Positions 33,203-42,739 are shown, counted from the first letter of the stretch. The stretch is 64,000 nt of DNA from Clostridia bacterium (GCA_017445115.1 JAFSUU010000138.1:52270-116269); one strand, 5' to 3'. Made by a program: numbers and translations. The notes: a model not told the origin generated them from the letters alone.

Positions 33203-35092
33203 TCATTTTTCAGCGTATTCAATTATATCCGGAAGTTTTTTGACTATTGCGAAGTCGTAGGAGCGGAAGTCTTCGTTGAAGGCTTTCTCGATCGCCTCGA
33301 GACTGTCCCAATCTGTCAAGCAGGCGTGGACGCGGGAGAACTTGTCCTTGTCGCGCCCGACGTTTTTCTTCAGAGCAGCGAGGTCGGCGTCTGTCGCCGG
33401 AACGTAGCCCTCGGTCAGCATGTACGCGATCCACCTTTCGTGCTCGTTCTTCGCCATGCGGAGCACCTCGGCATCGTCCTTCATCTTTTCTTTATAGAGC
33501 GCGATCAGCTCTTTGTCGTCAACGTTCTTTGAGACTTTTCCGTCATCTTTGTACGCCTGGAGTTTCGAAGGGATGTGGAGTGCTGAAGCTATCGACGAAC
33601 GGCGATTGTACTCACCTGAAACGAATTCGCGCCGCGCCGCTTCAAAATTCAGCGTCTCGCCTTTTTTTATTGACATTTCACTGTACGCCAGATGGACGCC
33701 GAGCGCGAGACGCTCAAGCTCCGTGTTGAAAAGAATATTGTGAGAATAGACGCTGTCGGCGGTGCCGAAAAGATGTATGCTGCGCCTTTTCGCGTAATCC
33801 TCGTTCTTCGTGTAGGGCGTGATCTTGCGCTTCGAGCGGACTCTCGCGAATATCTCGGGAATACCCTCGTCGGTGAACCCCGACTTGCGCCTGAATACGC
33901 GGTAAACGTAGTCGGCGATTGCGAGATTCTGCCCGTCGTCGTTAGTCGCGGCAACGACGTAGGTCGCGTCGGGAACGTACTCGAGAAGCTTTTCGTCAAA
34001 CCCCTCCGAGAGCGCGTCGGCGTCGACGAAGCGTATCCTCTCTTCGCTTGCCAGTCCGGGGCACGCCTTTATGAACTCGCCGCGGCGGCGCGACGCCGCC
34101 TTGTCGAACACGGTGATCTTCAGAGTGTAGCCCTCGATGATACCGGAGCGGTAGACCGATTTCAGCATATCGGTACCGGTCCTGCCGCAGCCGATGATCG
34201 CGGCCGAGATATTCTTGCCGTGGCCTTTGGTGTCGTAGAGCGGGTAGTCGTAGATCAGACGGTCGCAGAAGAACGCCGCCTCGTCGATGCAGCGGAGTTC
34301 CGCGCGGTCTGTTTCTTTATTGAGCTTTTTGTAGATCTCCTCGAGAAGCTCGACGTCCGTTCCGCTCTCGGCGAAGACGTTGACCGTCACCTTGTTTGCC
34401 GTCAGCTTTTCGCACTTCTTCGCGATGCCGGACGCTTGCTCGATGTTGCGGTCGCCGTCGTCCGAAATGAGATAGAACGTGTATTTTTTATATCTTCGGG
34501 CGATCTTCATCGCGGACGCATGTTTGTAGAGCAGTATTCCCCCAAGCGATTTCGCCGACGCAGCGAGGTCGCGGTCTGCGCCCTTCGAATTGCAGAAAAC
34601 TATCGTCTTAACGCCGGATTCGCGCACGCCTTTGGCGAGAGCGAGCGAGTTCTCGTTTACCTCGGAGAAGACCGCGCACTCGCGCGAGCGGCGGAAGATA
34701 TATCTCATCATATCTCCCTTGTCGCCGAAGAACGAGATCAGAAGACCGGAGGCGAGGATAGGTGAGGTGATGAAGACTATGTAGCTTATCAGAACGTATA
34801 TGAATTTTAGCGCCGCCGGCAGGGAAGCGCTCTCCGGCTGATACAGGTCCTGCCCCCCGCTGATCGATTTCAGACCGTAGAAGAGCGACGACGCGACAGA
34901 GAAGAGCGTGGGGTAGGAAACGACCTTTCCGTCCTTGACCCAGACCGTCGGAAGTACCGTCACGAAAGAATACAGAAATATTCCGACGAGCAGACAGCCT
35001 ATCCATTTCGATGCGCTGTACCTGTTCTTGAATGCGAAAAATATCGCGACGCCGAGTATCACAAGACCCGCGATAAAGCAGAATAGTGCCAT
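33203..35092 (-). CDS. membrane protein with two TrkA-N (Rossmann) domains and a C-terminal RyR domain
   Basis: 629 residues. There are three membrane helices near 1-20, 30-50 and 92-118, with a pore-loop-like stretch (SVASSLFYGLKSISGG) between the second and third. Residues about 130-290 and 295-420 look like two NAD-binding Rossmann units, the second with IIGCGRTGTDMLKSVYRSG. Residues about 545-610 match the RyR domain: AKNEHERWIAYMLTEGYVPA and ACLTDWDSLEAIEKAF. The layout recalls Castor/Pollux-type ion channels. It follows the TIR-MORN gene by 18 bases and is surely co-transcribed. An ion channel or ligand sensor linked to TIR signalling is possible, but that is inference. Confidence 0.75.
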   Translation of the reverse strand: MALFCFIAGLVILGVAIFFAFKNRYSASKWIGCLLVGIFLYSFVTVLPTVWVKDGKVVSYPTLFSVASSLFYGLKSISGGQDLYQPESASLPAALKFIYVLISYIVFITSPILASGLLISFFGDKGDMMRYIFRRSRECAVFSEVNENSLALAKGVRESGVKTIVFCNSKGADRDLAASAKSLGGILLYKHASAMKIARRYKKYTFYLISDDGDRNIEQASGIAKKCEKLTANKVTVNVFAESGTDVELLEEIYKKLNKETDRAELRCIDEAAFFCDRLIYDYPLYDTKGHGKNISAAIIGCGRTGTDMLKSVYRSGIIEGYTLKITVFDKAASRRRGEFIKACPGLASEERIRFVDADALSEGFDEKLLEYVPDATYVVAATNDDGQNLAIADYVYRVFRRKSGFTDEGIPEIFARVRSKRKITPYTKNEDYAKRRSIHLFGTADSVYSHNILFNTELERLALGVHLAYSEMSIKKGETLNFEAARREFVSGEYNRRSSIASALHIPSKLQAYKDDGKVSKNVDDKELIALYKEKMKDDAEVLRMAKNEHERWIAYMLTEGYVPATDADLAALKKNVGRDKDKFSRVHACLTDWDSLEAIEKAFNEDFRSYDFAIVKKLPDIIEYAEK

Positions 35093-35110
35093 TTCAGTTT
35101 CCTCCGTTTA

Positions 35111-38100
35111 TCATTCTTCGACTTTTATCATTTTTCCGTTTTTCCACACGCACTCGTGCTTTGATCCGTCGGACAGTGTCATAAAACCCCGTCCGTCCGG
35201 CGTGAAATTTTTGAAACTGCCCTCGTAACTGCCGCCGGTGGCGAGCGTCTCTGTGCCGCAGACGATCTTTCCGTCCTTGAATTCACCCTCGAAGACGTCG
35301 CCTTTCGCGTTCGTGTATTTTCCTTTTCCGTCCGGCTCATATTTTTTGAACTCGCCTTCGTAGACGCTGCCGGATGTGTAAAAGAGCTTTCCGCGGATAA
35401 TGTCGCCATCTTTGAATTCACCTTCAAAGACGTTACCGTCGACCGTGGTATAGCGGCCGCTTCCGTTCTCCGTGAAGTTGCTGATCTCGCCTTCATAGAC
35501 GTCGCCGTTTTCGTAGGTGCATTTTGCTTGTCCGACCATTTCGATCCCGTCGAATTCTCCTTCATAGACGTCACCGGCAAGGCTCATCTTGCCCTTTCCT
35601 TTGGGAGATAGATTAACGTGCTCTCCCTCGTAGACGAACTGTTGGTTTGATATAACTCCGTATCCTTTGTACACTCCGTCGATGACGTCGCCTTCGTAGT
35701 GGTAACCTTGCGCGTCGATCAACGCCGTTCCTTTGCGAAGAATGTCGTTTTCCCAGGTGCCGCGACTTACGTTGCCTGCCGGATAGGTTATGACACCTTC
35801 TCCGCATTTATTTCCATCTTTCCATTCACCGTCGTATACGGAGCCGTCTTTACATTTATAAACGCCGTGACCGTTGTAGTTGTCGCTGTCCCATTCGCCT
35901 TCGTATACGTCGCCGTCTTTCCACTCCAGCTTGCCGGTGCCGCATTTCTTGCCTTCTTTCCATTCGCCGTCGTAGAATTTTCTTTTGTCGTCATCATTAT
36001 ATGTATAGACACCGTGACCTTCGTACTGTCCGTCCTTCAGCTCGCCGAAGTACGAATTGCCGTTCAGTTCACCGTTGGTGTAATAGTAGATCTGACCGGA
36101 GCCCGTCCACCATTTGTCGTCTTTGAAAATACCGCTCCACGTCGCGCCGTCGGGGTAAGTAAAGATCCCTTCTCCGCTTTGTATGTCGTCGCGCCACTCA
36201 CCGTCGTATACGGCGCCGTAATAATAGTGCAGTACGCCGTGTCCGTTGTATTTTCCATCCGAGAATTCGCCTTCATATACCGATCCGCTTGTAAACGTAT
36301 ATTTTCCGAAGCCGCACCGGACGCCGTCTTTGAATCCGCCCTCATATACGTTTCCGCTTGCATATCTGTCGACGCCGCGGCCGTTTCTAACGTCGTCCTT
36401 CCATTCGCCCTCGTATACTTCACCGTCTTTCCACTCAATCTTGCCGACGCCGCATTTCTTGCCTTCTTTCCACTCTCCGTCGTAGAATTTTTTGCTGTCG
36501 CTCTCGGCGTAGATATATTTTCCGCGGCCGTCGTACTTTCCGTCCTTCAGCTCGCCGAAGTACGAATTGCCGTTTGGCTTGCCGTCGGTGTAGTAATATA
36601 TCTGACCGGAGCCGGTCCATTTTTTGTCGTCCTTAAAAATGCCGCTCCACTTCGTGCCGTCGGCGTAAGTATAGACTCCTTCGCCGTCAAACAATCCGTC
36701 TTTCCATTCGCCGTCATATACGTCGCCGGATGCATAACGAGCTGTTCCGTGGCCGTTATATTTGTCGCCATGAACTTCGCCTTCGTAAACGAAACCTTTG
36801 GAAGAGCGGTAAACAGCCTTTCCTTCGCATACGTTGTCTTTGTAACCGCCTTCATATACAGTTCCGTCCGAGTATGTATAAACTCCCTCTCCGTTGAATT
36901 TATCGTTTTCCCATCCGCCTTCGTAGGAGTCGCCGCTTTTGAACTCCATTCTGCCGACGCCGCATTTCTTTCCCTCTCTCCACTCGCCGTCGTAGAATTT
37001 TCTGCTGTCGCTCTCGGCATAGATATATTTTCCGCGGCCGTCGAGCATTCCGTCTTTCATCTCGCCGAAGTACGATTTTCCGTTCGGCTTGCCGTCGGTG
37101 TAATAGTAGATCTGGCCGGAACCCGTCCATTTTTTATCGTCCTTAAAAATACCGCTCCATTTCGTGCCGTCCGGGTTCGTATAAGTGCCCTGTCCTTCGA
37201 ACTTGTCCGCTTTCCATTCCCCGTCGTAGAGGGCTCCGCTTAAATGTTTGAACACGCCGCGGCCGCACCTCTCGTCGTCCTTCCAGCCGCCCTCGTAAAC
37301 CGAGCCGTTGCCGTAGTCAAGTTTGCCGTTTCCGGACCGTTTGTCTTCTTCAAATCCGCCTTCGTATATTGCGCCGTTTTTGTTTTTCAACGTGCCGTAT
37401 CCGTGCTTTTTGTTCTCTTTCCATTCGCCGTCGTAATAATCGTATTCATTGCTCTTTGGCCAGGTGAAGATGCCGCGGCCGTTGTATTTCCATTTTACGA
37501 CTTCGCCTTCATATACGCCGCCGTCGGTGAATTCGTAGCGCCCTTTTCCGTTCGGGACGCCGTCGCTCCATTCTCCGGTGTAGACTGTGCGCCCTTCGTT
37601 GTACGTTAATTTTCCTTTTCCGCTTCTTTTGCCGTCCTTCCATTCGCCCTCGTAAACGGAGCCGTCGCGGTAATATCCTTTGCCCTCGCCGCACCGCTTG
37701 TCGTCGCGCCACTCGCCTTCGTAGACGAGGTTACCTCCGACGGTGAGGGTACCTTTTCCGCAGCGCAGGTCGTCTTGCCATTCGCCTTCATAGACGTCGC
37801 CGTTCGAGTATTCAAAAACCCCTTTTCCGTCCTTCTTTCCGTTTTTCAGAACGCCGTGAAAGACGCCGTCCGCCATGACGAAGACCTCTTCGTTCACGAC
37901 ATTGAATACGTCCTTTATCGCGCCGACAAGGTCTTTTGCGTGTGTTCCTGACGAGAACGGAAGATAGGTGCTCTCGTCGCTGAACGTGGTCATGAGAAGC
38001 ATTATCCAGCGTGAGTTGATGCCGCTCTCGCGCCTCTCTTCGTCCGTCGTGGAGAAGAGTATACTCGACGGGGAGCCGCCGGTCAGGTTAACGCTGAAAT

Positions 38101-38479
38101 AGGGCACGCCTTCCGAGACCTTGTCGCATGTGACCTCGTCGCATCCGGTCGTCAGCGCGATCTCCTTCAGTATGTTGCGGCTGAGGAACAGGTTTTTGCT
38201 GAGATAGAATATGACTCCGCAGCAGTGCGCGTCGGTGATCCTCTCCTTGACCTCGCGGTCCCAGTCCTTTCCCGCGGGAAGCCCCTTGTCGTACCAGAAT
38301 CTTACGCCCGCGTCGTACATGTCCGCAAGGTCCGCGTAGACCTGCTTGTAGTCCTCGTGGGAATAGCTGATGAAGATATAGTTCTGGTCGTCCTTGCGGA
38401 GGGGTACCGGCACTTTTCCGCATCCTTCTATACTGTCTGATGAGAGAAGCGAGCTTTTATACGTTTCCTTGTCAAACAT
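35111..38479 (-). CDS. TIR domain fused to about 39 MORN repeats
   Basis: 1,122 residues. Residues about 30-190 form a TIR domain: YIFISYSHEDYKQVYADLAD, FWYDKGLPAGKDWDREV, GVIFYLSKNLFLS and NILKEI, whose Glu sits where bacterial TIR NADases have their catalytic Glu. From about residue 205 to the end there are about 39 MORN-like units (YEGEWKDGKxxGxGxxxxxDG). Three long super-repeats of about 165 residues are each marked by KWSGIFKDDKKWTGSGQIYY. No membrane segment or signal peptide. MORN repeats usually bind membranes or proteins. A TIR that hydrolyses or cyclises NAD would fit a defence or signalling role. First gene of a two-gene operon with the TrkA/RyR protein. Confidence 0.85.
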   Translation of the reverse strand: MFDKETYKSSLLSSDSIEGCGKVPVPLRKDDQNYIFISYSHEDYKQVYADLADMYDAGVRFWYDKGLPAGKDWDREVKERITDAHCCGVIFYLSKNLFLSRNILKEIALTTGCDEVTCDKVSEGVPYFSVNLTGGSPSSILFSTTDEERRESGINSRWIMLLMTTFSDESTYLPFSSGTHAKDLVGAIKDVFNVVNEEVFVMADGVFHGVLKNGKKDGKGVFEYSNGDVYEGEWQDDLRCGKGTLTVGGNLVYEGEWRDDKRCGEGKGYYRDGSVYEGEWKDGKRSGKGKLTYNEGRTVYTGEWSDGVPNGKGRYEFTDGGVYEGEVVKWKYNGRGIFTWPKSNEYDYYDGEWKENKKHGYGTLKNKNGAIYEGGFEEDKRSGNGKLDYGNGSVYEGGWKDDERCGRGVFKHLSGALYDGEWKADKFEGQGTYTNPDGTKWSGIFKDDKKWTGSGQIYYYTDGKPNGKSYFGEMKDGMLDGRGKYIYAESDSRKFYDGEWREGKKCGVGRMEFKSGDSYEGGWENDKFNGEGVYTYSDGTVYEGGYKDNVCEGKAVYRSSKGFVYEGEVHGDKYNGHGTARYASGDVYDGEWKDGLFDGEGVYTYADGTKWSGIFKDDKKWTGSGQIYYYTDGKPNGNSYFGELKDGKYDGRGKYIYAESDSKKFYDGEWKEGKKCGVGKIEWKDGEVYEGEWKDDVRNGRGVDRYASGNVYEGGFKDGVRCGFGKYTFTSGSVYEGEFSDGKYNGHGVLHYYYGAVYDGEWRDDIQSGEGIFTYPDGATWSGIFKDDKWWTGSGQIYYYTNGELNGNSYFGELKDGQYEGHGVYTYNDDDKRKFYDGEWKEGKKCGTGKLEWKDGDVYEGEWDSDNYNGHGVYKCKDGSVYDGEWKDGNKCGEGVITYPAGNVSRGTWENDILRKGTALIDAQGYHYEGDVIDGVYKGYGVISNQQFVYEGEHVNLSPKGKGKMSLAGDVYEGEFDGIEMVGQAKCTYENGDVYEGEISNFTENGSGRYTTVDGNVFEGEFKDGDIIRGKLFYTSGSVYEGEFKKYEPDGKGKYTNAKGDVFEGEFKDGKIVCGTETLATGGSYEGSFKNFTPDGRGFMTLSDGSKHECVWKNGKMIKVEE

Positions 38480-38816
38480 ACGGTAATCCCTTTCCGATAA
38501 ATAATATGAATTTTTGGATTAATTTTAAAAGATTTTGTGTAATATACACAATAATTATATACTATAATCCCGCGCGTGTCAATGCGGAAAGTGGAAAGTT
38601 GAGAATTGAAAATTGACGTTGGCGTTAAGGCTTTGGCCTGATAATTCGTCCGGAGGTTTTTGAAAGGGGGCGGGGAAACTTTTTGAAAAAAGATTTCCCC
38701 GCATAATTTCCAAAAAGTCCTCCACGCACATATTTTTCTTTTTATTATTGCATTTACGATTATTTTATGCTAAAATGTAAGTTGTTATTTTGATAAATTA
38801 TCATCCGGAGGACGAG
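38480..38816. other. divergent intergenic region between TIR-MORN and ileS
   Basis: It holds AT-rich promoter-like sequence near 38500-38570 (TATAATTATTGTG on the minus strand), a degenerate heptamer tract GAAAGTGGAAAGTTGAGAATTG (38588-38610, in part), a GCGGGGA-type palindrome (38670-38702) and AT-rich DNA before the ileS ribosome binding site GGAGG. I see no T-box leader and no gene. Confidence 0.6.
38654..38702. repeat. GCGGGGA-type palindrome, copy c (flank on the left)
   Basis: GGTTTTTGAAAGGGG then GCGGGGAAACTTTTT/AAAAAAGATTTCCCCGC. It is the only copy that lies between two divergent gene starts, where a terminator makes little sense. Confidence 0.75.
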
Positions 38817-41800
38817 ATGAACGAAAAATTTGACTTTTCATATTCTTTTGCCGCTAATGAGGAGGACATCCTCAAATACTGGGAAGAGAACGACTCATTC
38901 GGAAAGCTGAAGGAGAAAAATAAAGACGGAAAGAAGTACCGCTTCATCGACGGACCTATCACGGCGAACAACCCGATGGGCATACACCACGCATGGGGCA
39001 GAACTCTGAAGGACACCTTCCTTCGCTACAAGGCGATGAGAGGATATACCACCCACTACAGAAACGGTTTCGACGGTCAGGGACTCTGGGTCGAGGTCGA
39101 GGTCGAAAAAGAGCTCGGCTTCAAGAGCAAGAAGGACATCGAGGCTTACGGCCTTGACAAATTCACTGACAAATGCATTGAGAGAGTTAAGAAGTATTCC
39201 GGCATAATCACCGAGCAGTCGAAGCGCCTCGGTCAGTGGATGGACTGGGATAACTCTTACTACACATATAAAGATTCCAACATCACGGGTATCTGGTCAT
39301 TCCTCAAAAAGTGCGACGAGTCCGGCTGGATCAAGCAGGTCTACCGTCCGATGCCGTGGTGCCCGAGATGCGGCACGTCCCTCTCCGAGCACGAGATGTC
39401 CGGCTCCTACAAGGAAGTCGAGCACGTCGCGGTATTCATAAAGCTCCCTCTCGTCGAGCGCGAGTGGAAGATGCTCGTCTGGACGACGACGCCGTGGACG
39501 CTGACCGCAAACGTAGCGCTCGCGGTCAATCCCGAGCTGACATACGTCGCGATGAAGACGGACGACGGCGAGACGCTCGTCATGGGCAAGACGTACTACA
39601 ACGGCAAGTTCGCCGGCAAGTACGAGGCGATCGCGGAGTTCAAGGGATCTGACCTCGTAGGTCTTCACTATGAGACCTGCTTCCCGGAGATCGGTCTCCA
39701 GTCGGGAGTCGATCACAAGATCGTACCGTGGGAAGACGTAATGGACGATGAAGGATGCGGAGTCGTTCACATAGCTCCCGGATGCGGCGCGGAGGACTTT
39801 GACCTCGGTAAGAGGGAAGGGCTCGACGTCGTCATCCCGATCGACGAGTACGGCATACTCTCCGAGAAGACCGGTCCGTTCGCGGGCGAGGGCGCTCACG
39901 AGGTGCGCGACCACGTATTTGAAGAGCTGAAGAGCCGCGGAAAGCTCTTTTACACGCATAAGATCGTACACAGCTATCCCGTCTGCTGGAGATGCAAGAC
40001 TCAGATCCTCTTCCGTTGCGTCAAAGAGTGGGCGATCGACGTCGAGGAGCTTCGCCCGAGACTTATCGCCAACGCAGAGAAGGTCAAGTGGAACCCGCCT
40101 TACCAGGGCAAGAGAATGGTGGACTGGCTGACGAACATGACCGACTGGAACATTTCGCGTAAGCGTTTCTACGGTCTGCCGCTCCCGTTCTATCCCTGCC
40201 AGAAGTGCGGTAAGGTGACGGTCATCGGCTCTAAAGAGGAGCTTCGCGAGAGGGCGACCGACCCCGCAAAGGTCGACGCTATCCCTCACCTCCACCGCCC
40301 GTGGATCGACGAGATCACGATAAAGTGCCCGGACTGCGGCGAGACCGTCAACCGCGTTGAGCAAGTCGGCGACGTCTGGCTCGACGCCGGAATCGTTCCG
40401 TTCTCGACGCTGAAGTATTTCACCGACCGCGAGTACTGGAAAGAGTACTTCCCGGCGGAGTACGTCGTTGAGATGAAGGAGCAGATCAGACTCTGGTTCT
40501 ACTCGATGCTCTTTATGAGCACCGTGCTGATAGACGAGCCTCCGTACGAGCAGGTCGGTACTTACGGCATGGTCACCGCGGAGGACGGAAGCCGCTTTTC
40601 CAAGACCGGATTTATGATAAGATTTGACGAGGCAGCCGATAAAGTCGGCGCAGACCCGTCGAGATACATTTACGCGGCGTCGCCGATCACGAACGACGTC
40701 AGATACGGCTTCAACCTCGGGGCCGAGGCGAAGAGAAAGCTCCTCGCTTACTGGAACCTTTCGACGTTCTTTGCAACGTACGCCGAGATCGACCGTCCGA
40801 AGGTCGACGTCACCTCTCTCGATCCCGAACGTCTGACGCTCGTTGACCGCTGGCTGCTCGCACTCGTCGGAGACTTCGTGAAGTGCGCGACCGAGGCTTA
40901 CGAGAATTATTCGACGAAGGACGTCGTCGCTTACTTTGAAAAGGTCGTCGACGACATCTCGAACTTCTATATCAGAGTCAACCGCCGCCGTTTCTGGAAG
41001 GTGGAGGACACCGACGACAAGATGACGGCTTACACGGTAATGATGTACGCGATCAAGACTATTACTCAGGTCATGGCGCCGATCATCCCGTTCATGACGG
41101 AGCACGTATGGCAGGAGGTCGTTCTCCGCTGGTCGACAGAGAGCGCGGAGTCCGTTCATCTTACCGACTGGCCGGAGGCTATCCCCGGTATCGAAAAGTA
41201 CCGTCACGTCATTGACAGCGTCGACGAGGTCAGGGGAGTCATCTCCCTCGTTCTCAAGCTCCGCAACGAGTGCCAGATCAGGATCCGTCAGCCGCTGAAG
41301 ACGCTCTACCTCTGCCACGATGAAACGCTCCCCGAGATCGAGGACACGCTCGTTCCGATCATGCTCGGAGAGGTCAACATAAAGAATCTCGTCATGCTTG
41401 ACGGTCCCGAGGCGCTCGAGGTCAAGACCGCGTCTCTCGATTTCAGAAAAGCGGGAGCTTATCTCAAGGGCGACGTCAACAAGGTCAAAGGTCTGCTTGC
41501 GGGTCTTGCCGAGGCTGATATGGCGTCGACAGTCAAAGAGATCGAAGCGGGCGGCGAAGTCCACGTCGCGGGTTACGAGAACGCTATGCCCGCGGAGCTC
41601 TTCACGCTCTCGAGTCACGCGAGACCGAACGTGCTTATCGTCAAAGAGGGAGGACTCACCGTCAGCGTTGACACCGAACTCACGGAGGAACTTCTCGCCG
41701 AAGGATATCTGCGCGACGTTCTCCGTCAGTGTCAGGTATTCAGAAAAGAGGCGGGATTCGAGGTCTCCGACCGCATTGAAGTTTACTTTGAAGGCGCTCC

Positions 41801-41951
41801 CGAGGCGCTGAAGATCGTCGCCGACAAGAAAGACTACGTTGCGGACGAGCTTCTCGCGACAGTTTCCGACAGTCAGGTCGAGGGCGCTGAATATTCCGGC
41901 GAGATCGAACTTGATATCGGCAAGCTCACGGTCTCGATGAAGAGGATATAA
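38817..41951 (+). CDS. ileS: isoleucyl-tRNA synthetase, type 2, with swapped HIGH motif
   Basis: 1,044 residues from the ATG at 38817 (GGAGG five bases upstream). Class I synthetase with the CP1 editing domain (TTPWTLTANVALAVNPEL, GCGVVHIAPGCGAEDF), ISRKRFYGLPLPF, Zn-type cysteine pairs (CPRCGTS, CWRCKTQ, CQKCGK/CPDCGE) and a long C-terminal region, as in the type 2 (eukaryote-like) IleRS clade. The signature motif usually read HIGH aligns without gaps to GIHH (TANNPMGIHHAWGRTLKD), and KMSKS reads RFSKT. No T-box leader precedes it. It is possibly co-transcribed with the small membrane protein that starts two bases after its stop. Confidence 0.93.
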   Translation: MNEKFDFSYSFAANEEDILKYWEENDSFGKLKEKNKDGKKYRFIDGPITANNPMGIHHAWGRTLKDTFLRYKAMRGYTTHYRNGFDGQGLWVEVEVEKELGFKSKKDIEAYGLDKFTDKCIERVKKYSGIITEQSKRLGQWMDWDNSYYTYKDSNITGIWSFLKKCDESGWIKQVYRPMPWCPRCGTSLSEHEMSGSYKEVEHVAVFIKLPLVEREWKMLVWTTTPWTLTANVALAVNPELTYVAMKTDDGETLVMGKTYYNGKFAGKYEAIAEFKGSDLVGLHYETCFPEIGLQSGVDHKIVPWEDVMDDEGCGVVHIAPGCGAEDFDLGKREGLDVVIPIDEYGILSEKTGPFAGEGAHEVRDHVFEELKSRGKLFYTHKIVHSYPVCWRCKTQILFRCVKEWAIDVEELRPRLIANAEKVKWNPPYQGKRMVDWLTNMTDWNISRKRFYGLPLPFYPCQKCGKVTVIGSKEELRERATDPAKVDAIPHLHRPWIDEITIKCPDCGETVNRVEQVGDVWLDAGIVPFSTLKYFTDREYWKEYFPAEYVVEMKEQIRLWFYSMLFMSTVLIDEPPYEQVGTYGMVTAEDGSRFSKTGFMIRFDEAADKVGADPSRYIYAASPITNDVRYGFNLGAEAKRKLLAYWNLSTFFATYAEIDRPKVDVTSLDPERLTLVDRWLLALVGDFVKCATEAYENYSTKDVVAYFEKVVDDISNFYIRVNRRRFWKVEDTDDKMTAYTVMMYAIKTITQVMAPIIPFMTEHVWQEVVLRWSTESAESVHLTDWPEAIPGIEKYRHVIDSVDEVRGVISLVLKLRNECQIRIRQPLKTLYLCHDETLPEIEDTLVPIMLGEVNIKNLVMLDGPEALEVKTASLDFRKAGAYLKGDVNKVKGLLAGLAEADMASTVKEIEAGGEVHVAGYENAMPAELFTLSSHARPNVLIVKEGGLTVSVDTELTEELLAEGYLRDVLRQCQVFRKEAGFEVSDRIEVYFEGAPEALKIVADKKDYVADELLATVSDSQVEGAEYSGEIELDIGKLTVSMKRI

Positions 41952-41953
41952 AA

Positions 41954-42562
41954 ATGTTTTGGAAAGATTACGGTAAAACCATAAGAAGAATGTGGCTGAA
42001 TCAGTTCGGCGCTCTTGCGTTCGCGCTGATGCTCTCGTTCATCTCGACGACGGTGGCGAAGAAGGTGCCGGATTACTCGACGCTCGTCTACGTCGTGTCG
42101 GGTGTGATCGGCGTGTTCTTCTACGGCTATCTGATCTATCTCGTTATATGGGAGCTCGGCGCGCAGGACAGGATCCGCGTTGACGGTGACAGGATGTCGC
42201 CTCGGCCGCATCACGGTATACTGGTGGGGCTTGCCTACTCGCTTCCCATGCTCGTTGTGACGGGCGTCTACTTCGCTATGACGGCGGTCTACTCGCTCGC
42301 GTCGAAGGACGTCTCGGTCGTCAACGGTACGCTGAACGTGACGGGCATGATGAGCCTCGTTATCGAGGCGCCTTACGTCGGTTTCGCGCTCGCGATTTTC
42401 GGCGAGATCGGAAAGCGGATCGCCGAGGAGTCGATGCTCTATTACGGCGTGTTCTGGTTCGTCTCGTCGCTGCCGATACTTCTCGTCTGCTGGCTCGGTT
42501 ATCTTGCCGGATACCACGGCAAGTTCATGGCGTGGGCGTACAAGAGAAAGAAACAGAATTGA
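41954..42562 (+). CDS. hypothetical membrane protein
   Basis: 202 residues starting two bases after the ileS stop. AAGAGGATATAAAA serves as a weak ribosome binding region, so coupling with ileS is likely. Hydrophobic helices lie near residues 18-38, 48-70, 88-110, 125-150 and 160-185, and the C-terminus is basic (AYKRKKQN). No family recognised. The next gene is 247 bases away behind two palindromic repeats, so the unit ends here. Confidence 0.6.
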   Translation: MFWKDYGKTIRRMWLNQFGALAFALMLSFISTTVAKKVPDYSTLVYVVSGVIGVFFYGYLIYLVIWELGAQDRIRVDGDRMSPRPHHGILVGLAYSLPMLVVTGVYFAMTAVYSLASKDVSVVNGTLNVTGMMSLVIEAPYVGFALAIFGEIGKRIAEESMLYYGVFWFVSSLPILLVCWLGYLAGYHGKFMAWAYKRKKQN

Positions 42563-42590
42563 ATTAATCAGGGAAGAATAATATGAGAAT

Positions 42591-42647
42591 GCGGGGGGAC
42601 TTTTTTGAAAAAAAGTCCCCCCGCTCCCCTTCAAAAAACTTCGGGAA
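42591..42647. repeat. GCGGGGA-type palindrome, copy d (flank on the right)
   Basis: GCGGGGGGACTTTTTT/AAAAAAAGTCCCCCCGC followed by TCCCCTTCAAAAAACTT. It lies 28 bases after the membrane protein stop and can act as its terminator. Confidence 0.75.
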
Positions 42648-42691
42648 GAGGGAAGAGCTGCGGTGATTTTATGCTAAACTTCTTTACCGAA

Positions 42692-42739
42692 AAGTTTTTG
42701 AAAGAGCGCGAGGAAACTTTTTTCAAAAAGTTTCCTCGC
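42692..42739. repeat. GCGGGGA-type palindrome, copy e (flank on the left)
   Basis: AAGTTTTTGAAAGAGC then GCGAGGAAACTTTTTT/AAAAAGTTTCCTCGC. It is in opposite orientation to copy d only 70 bases away. The stem differs from the others by paired changes (GAGG/CCTC). Confidence 0.7.

Noticed and set aside
38480..38816. T-box leader before ileS (also considered before glyQS and hisS)
   Set aside because: No AGNGUGGNACCGCG-like antiterminator core or specifier stem could be found. The regions hold repeats instead.
39297..41618. 773-codon frame antisense to ileS
   Set aside because: Same reason: it is a shadow of a conserved synthetase.
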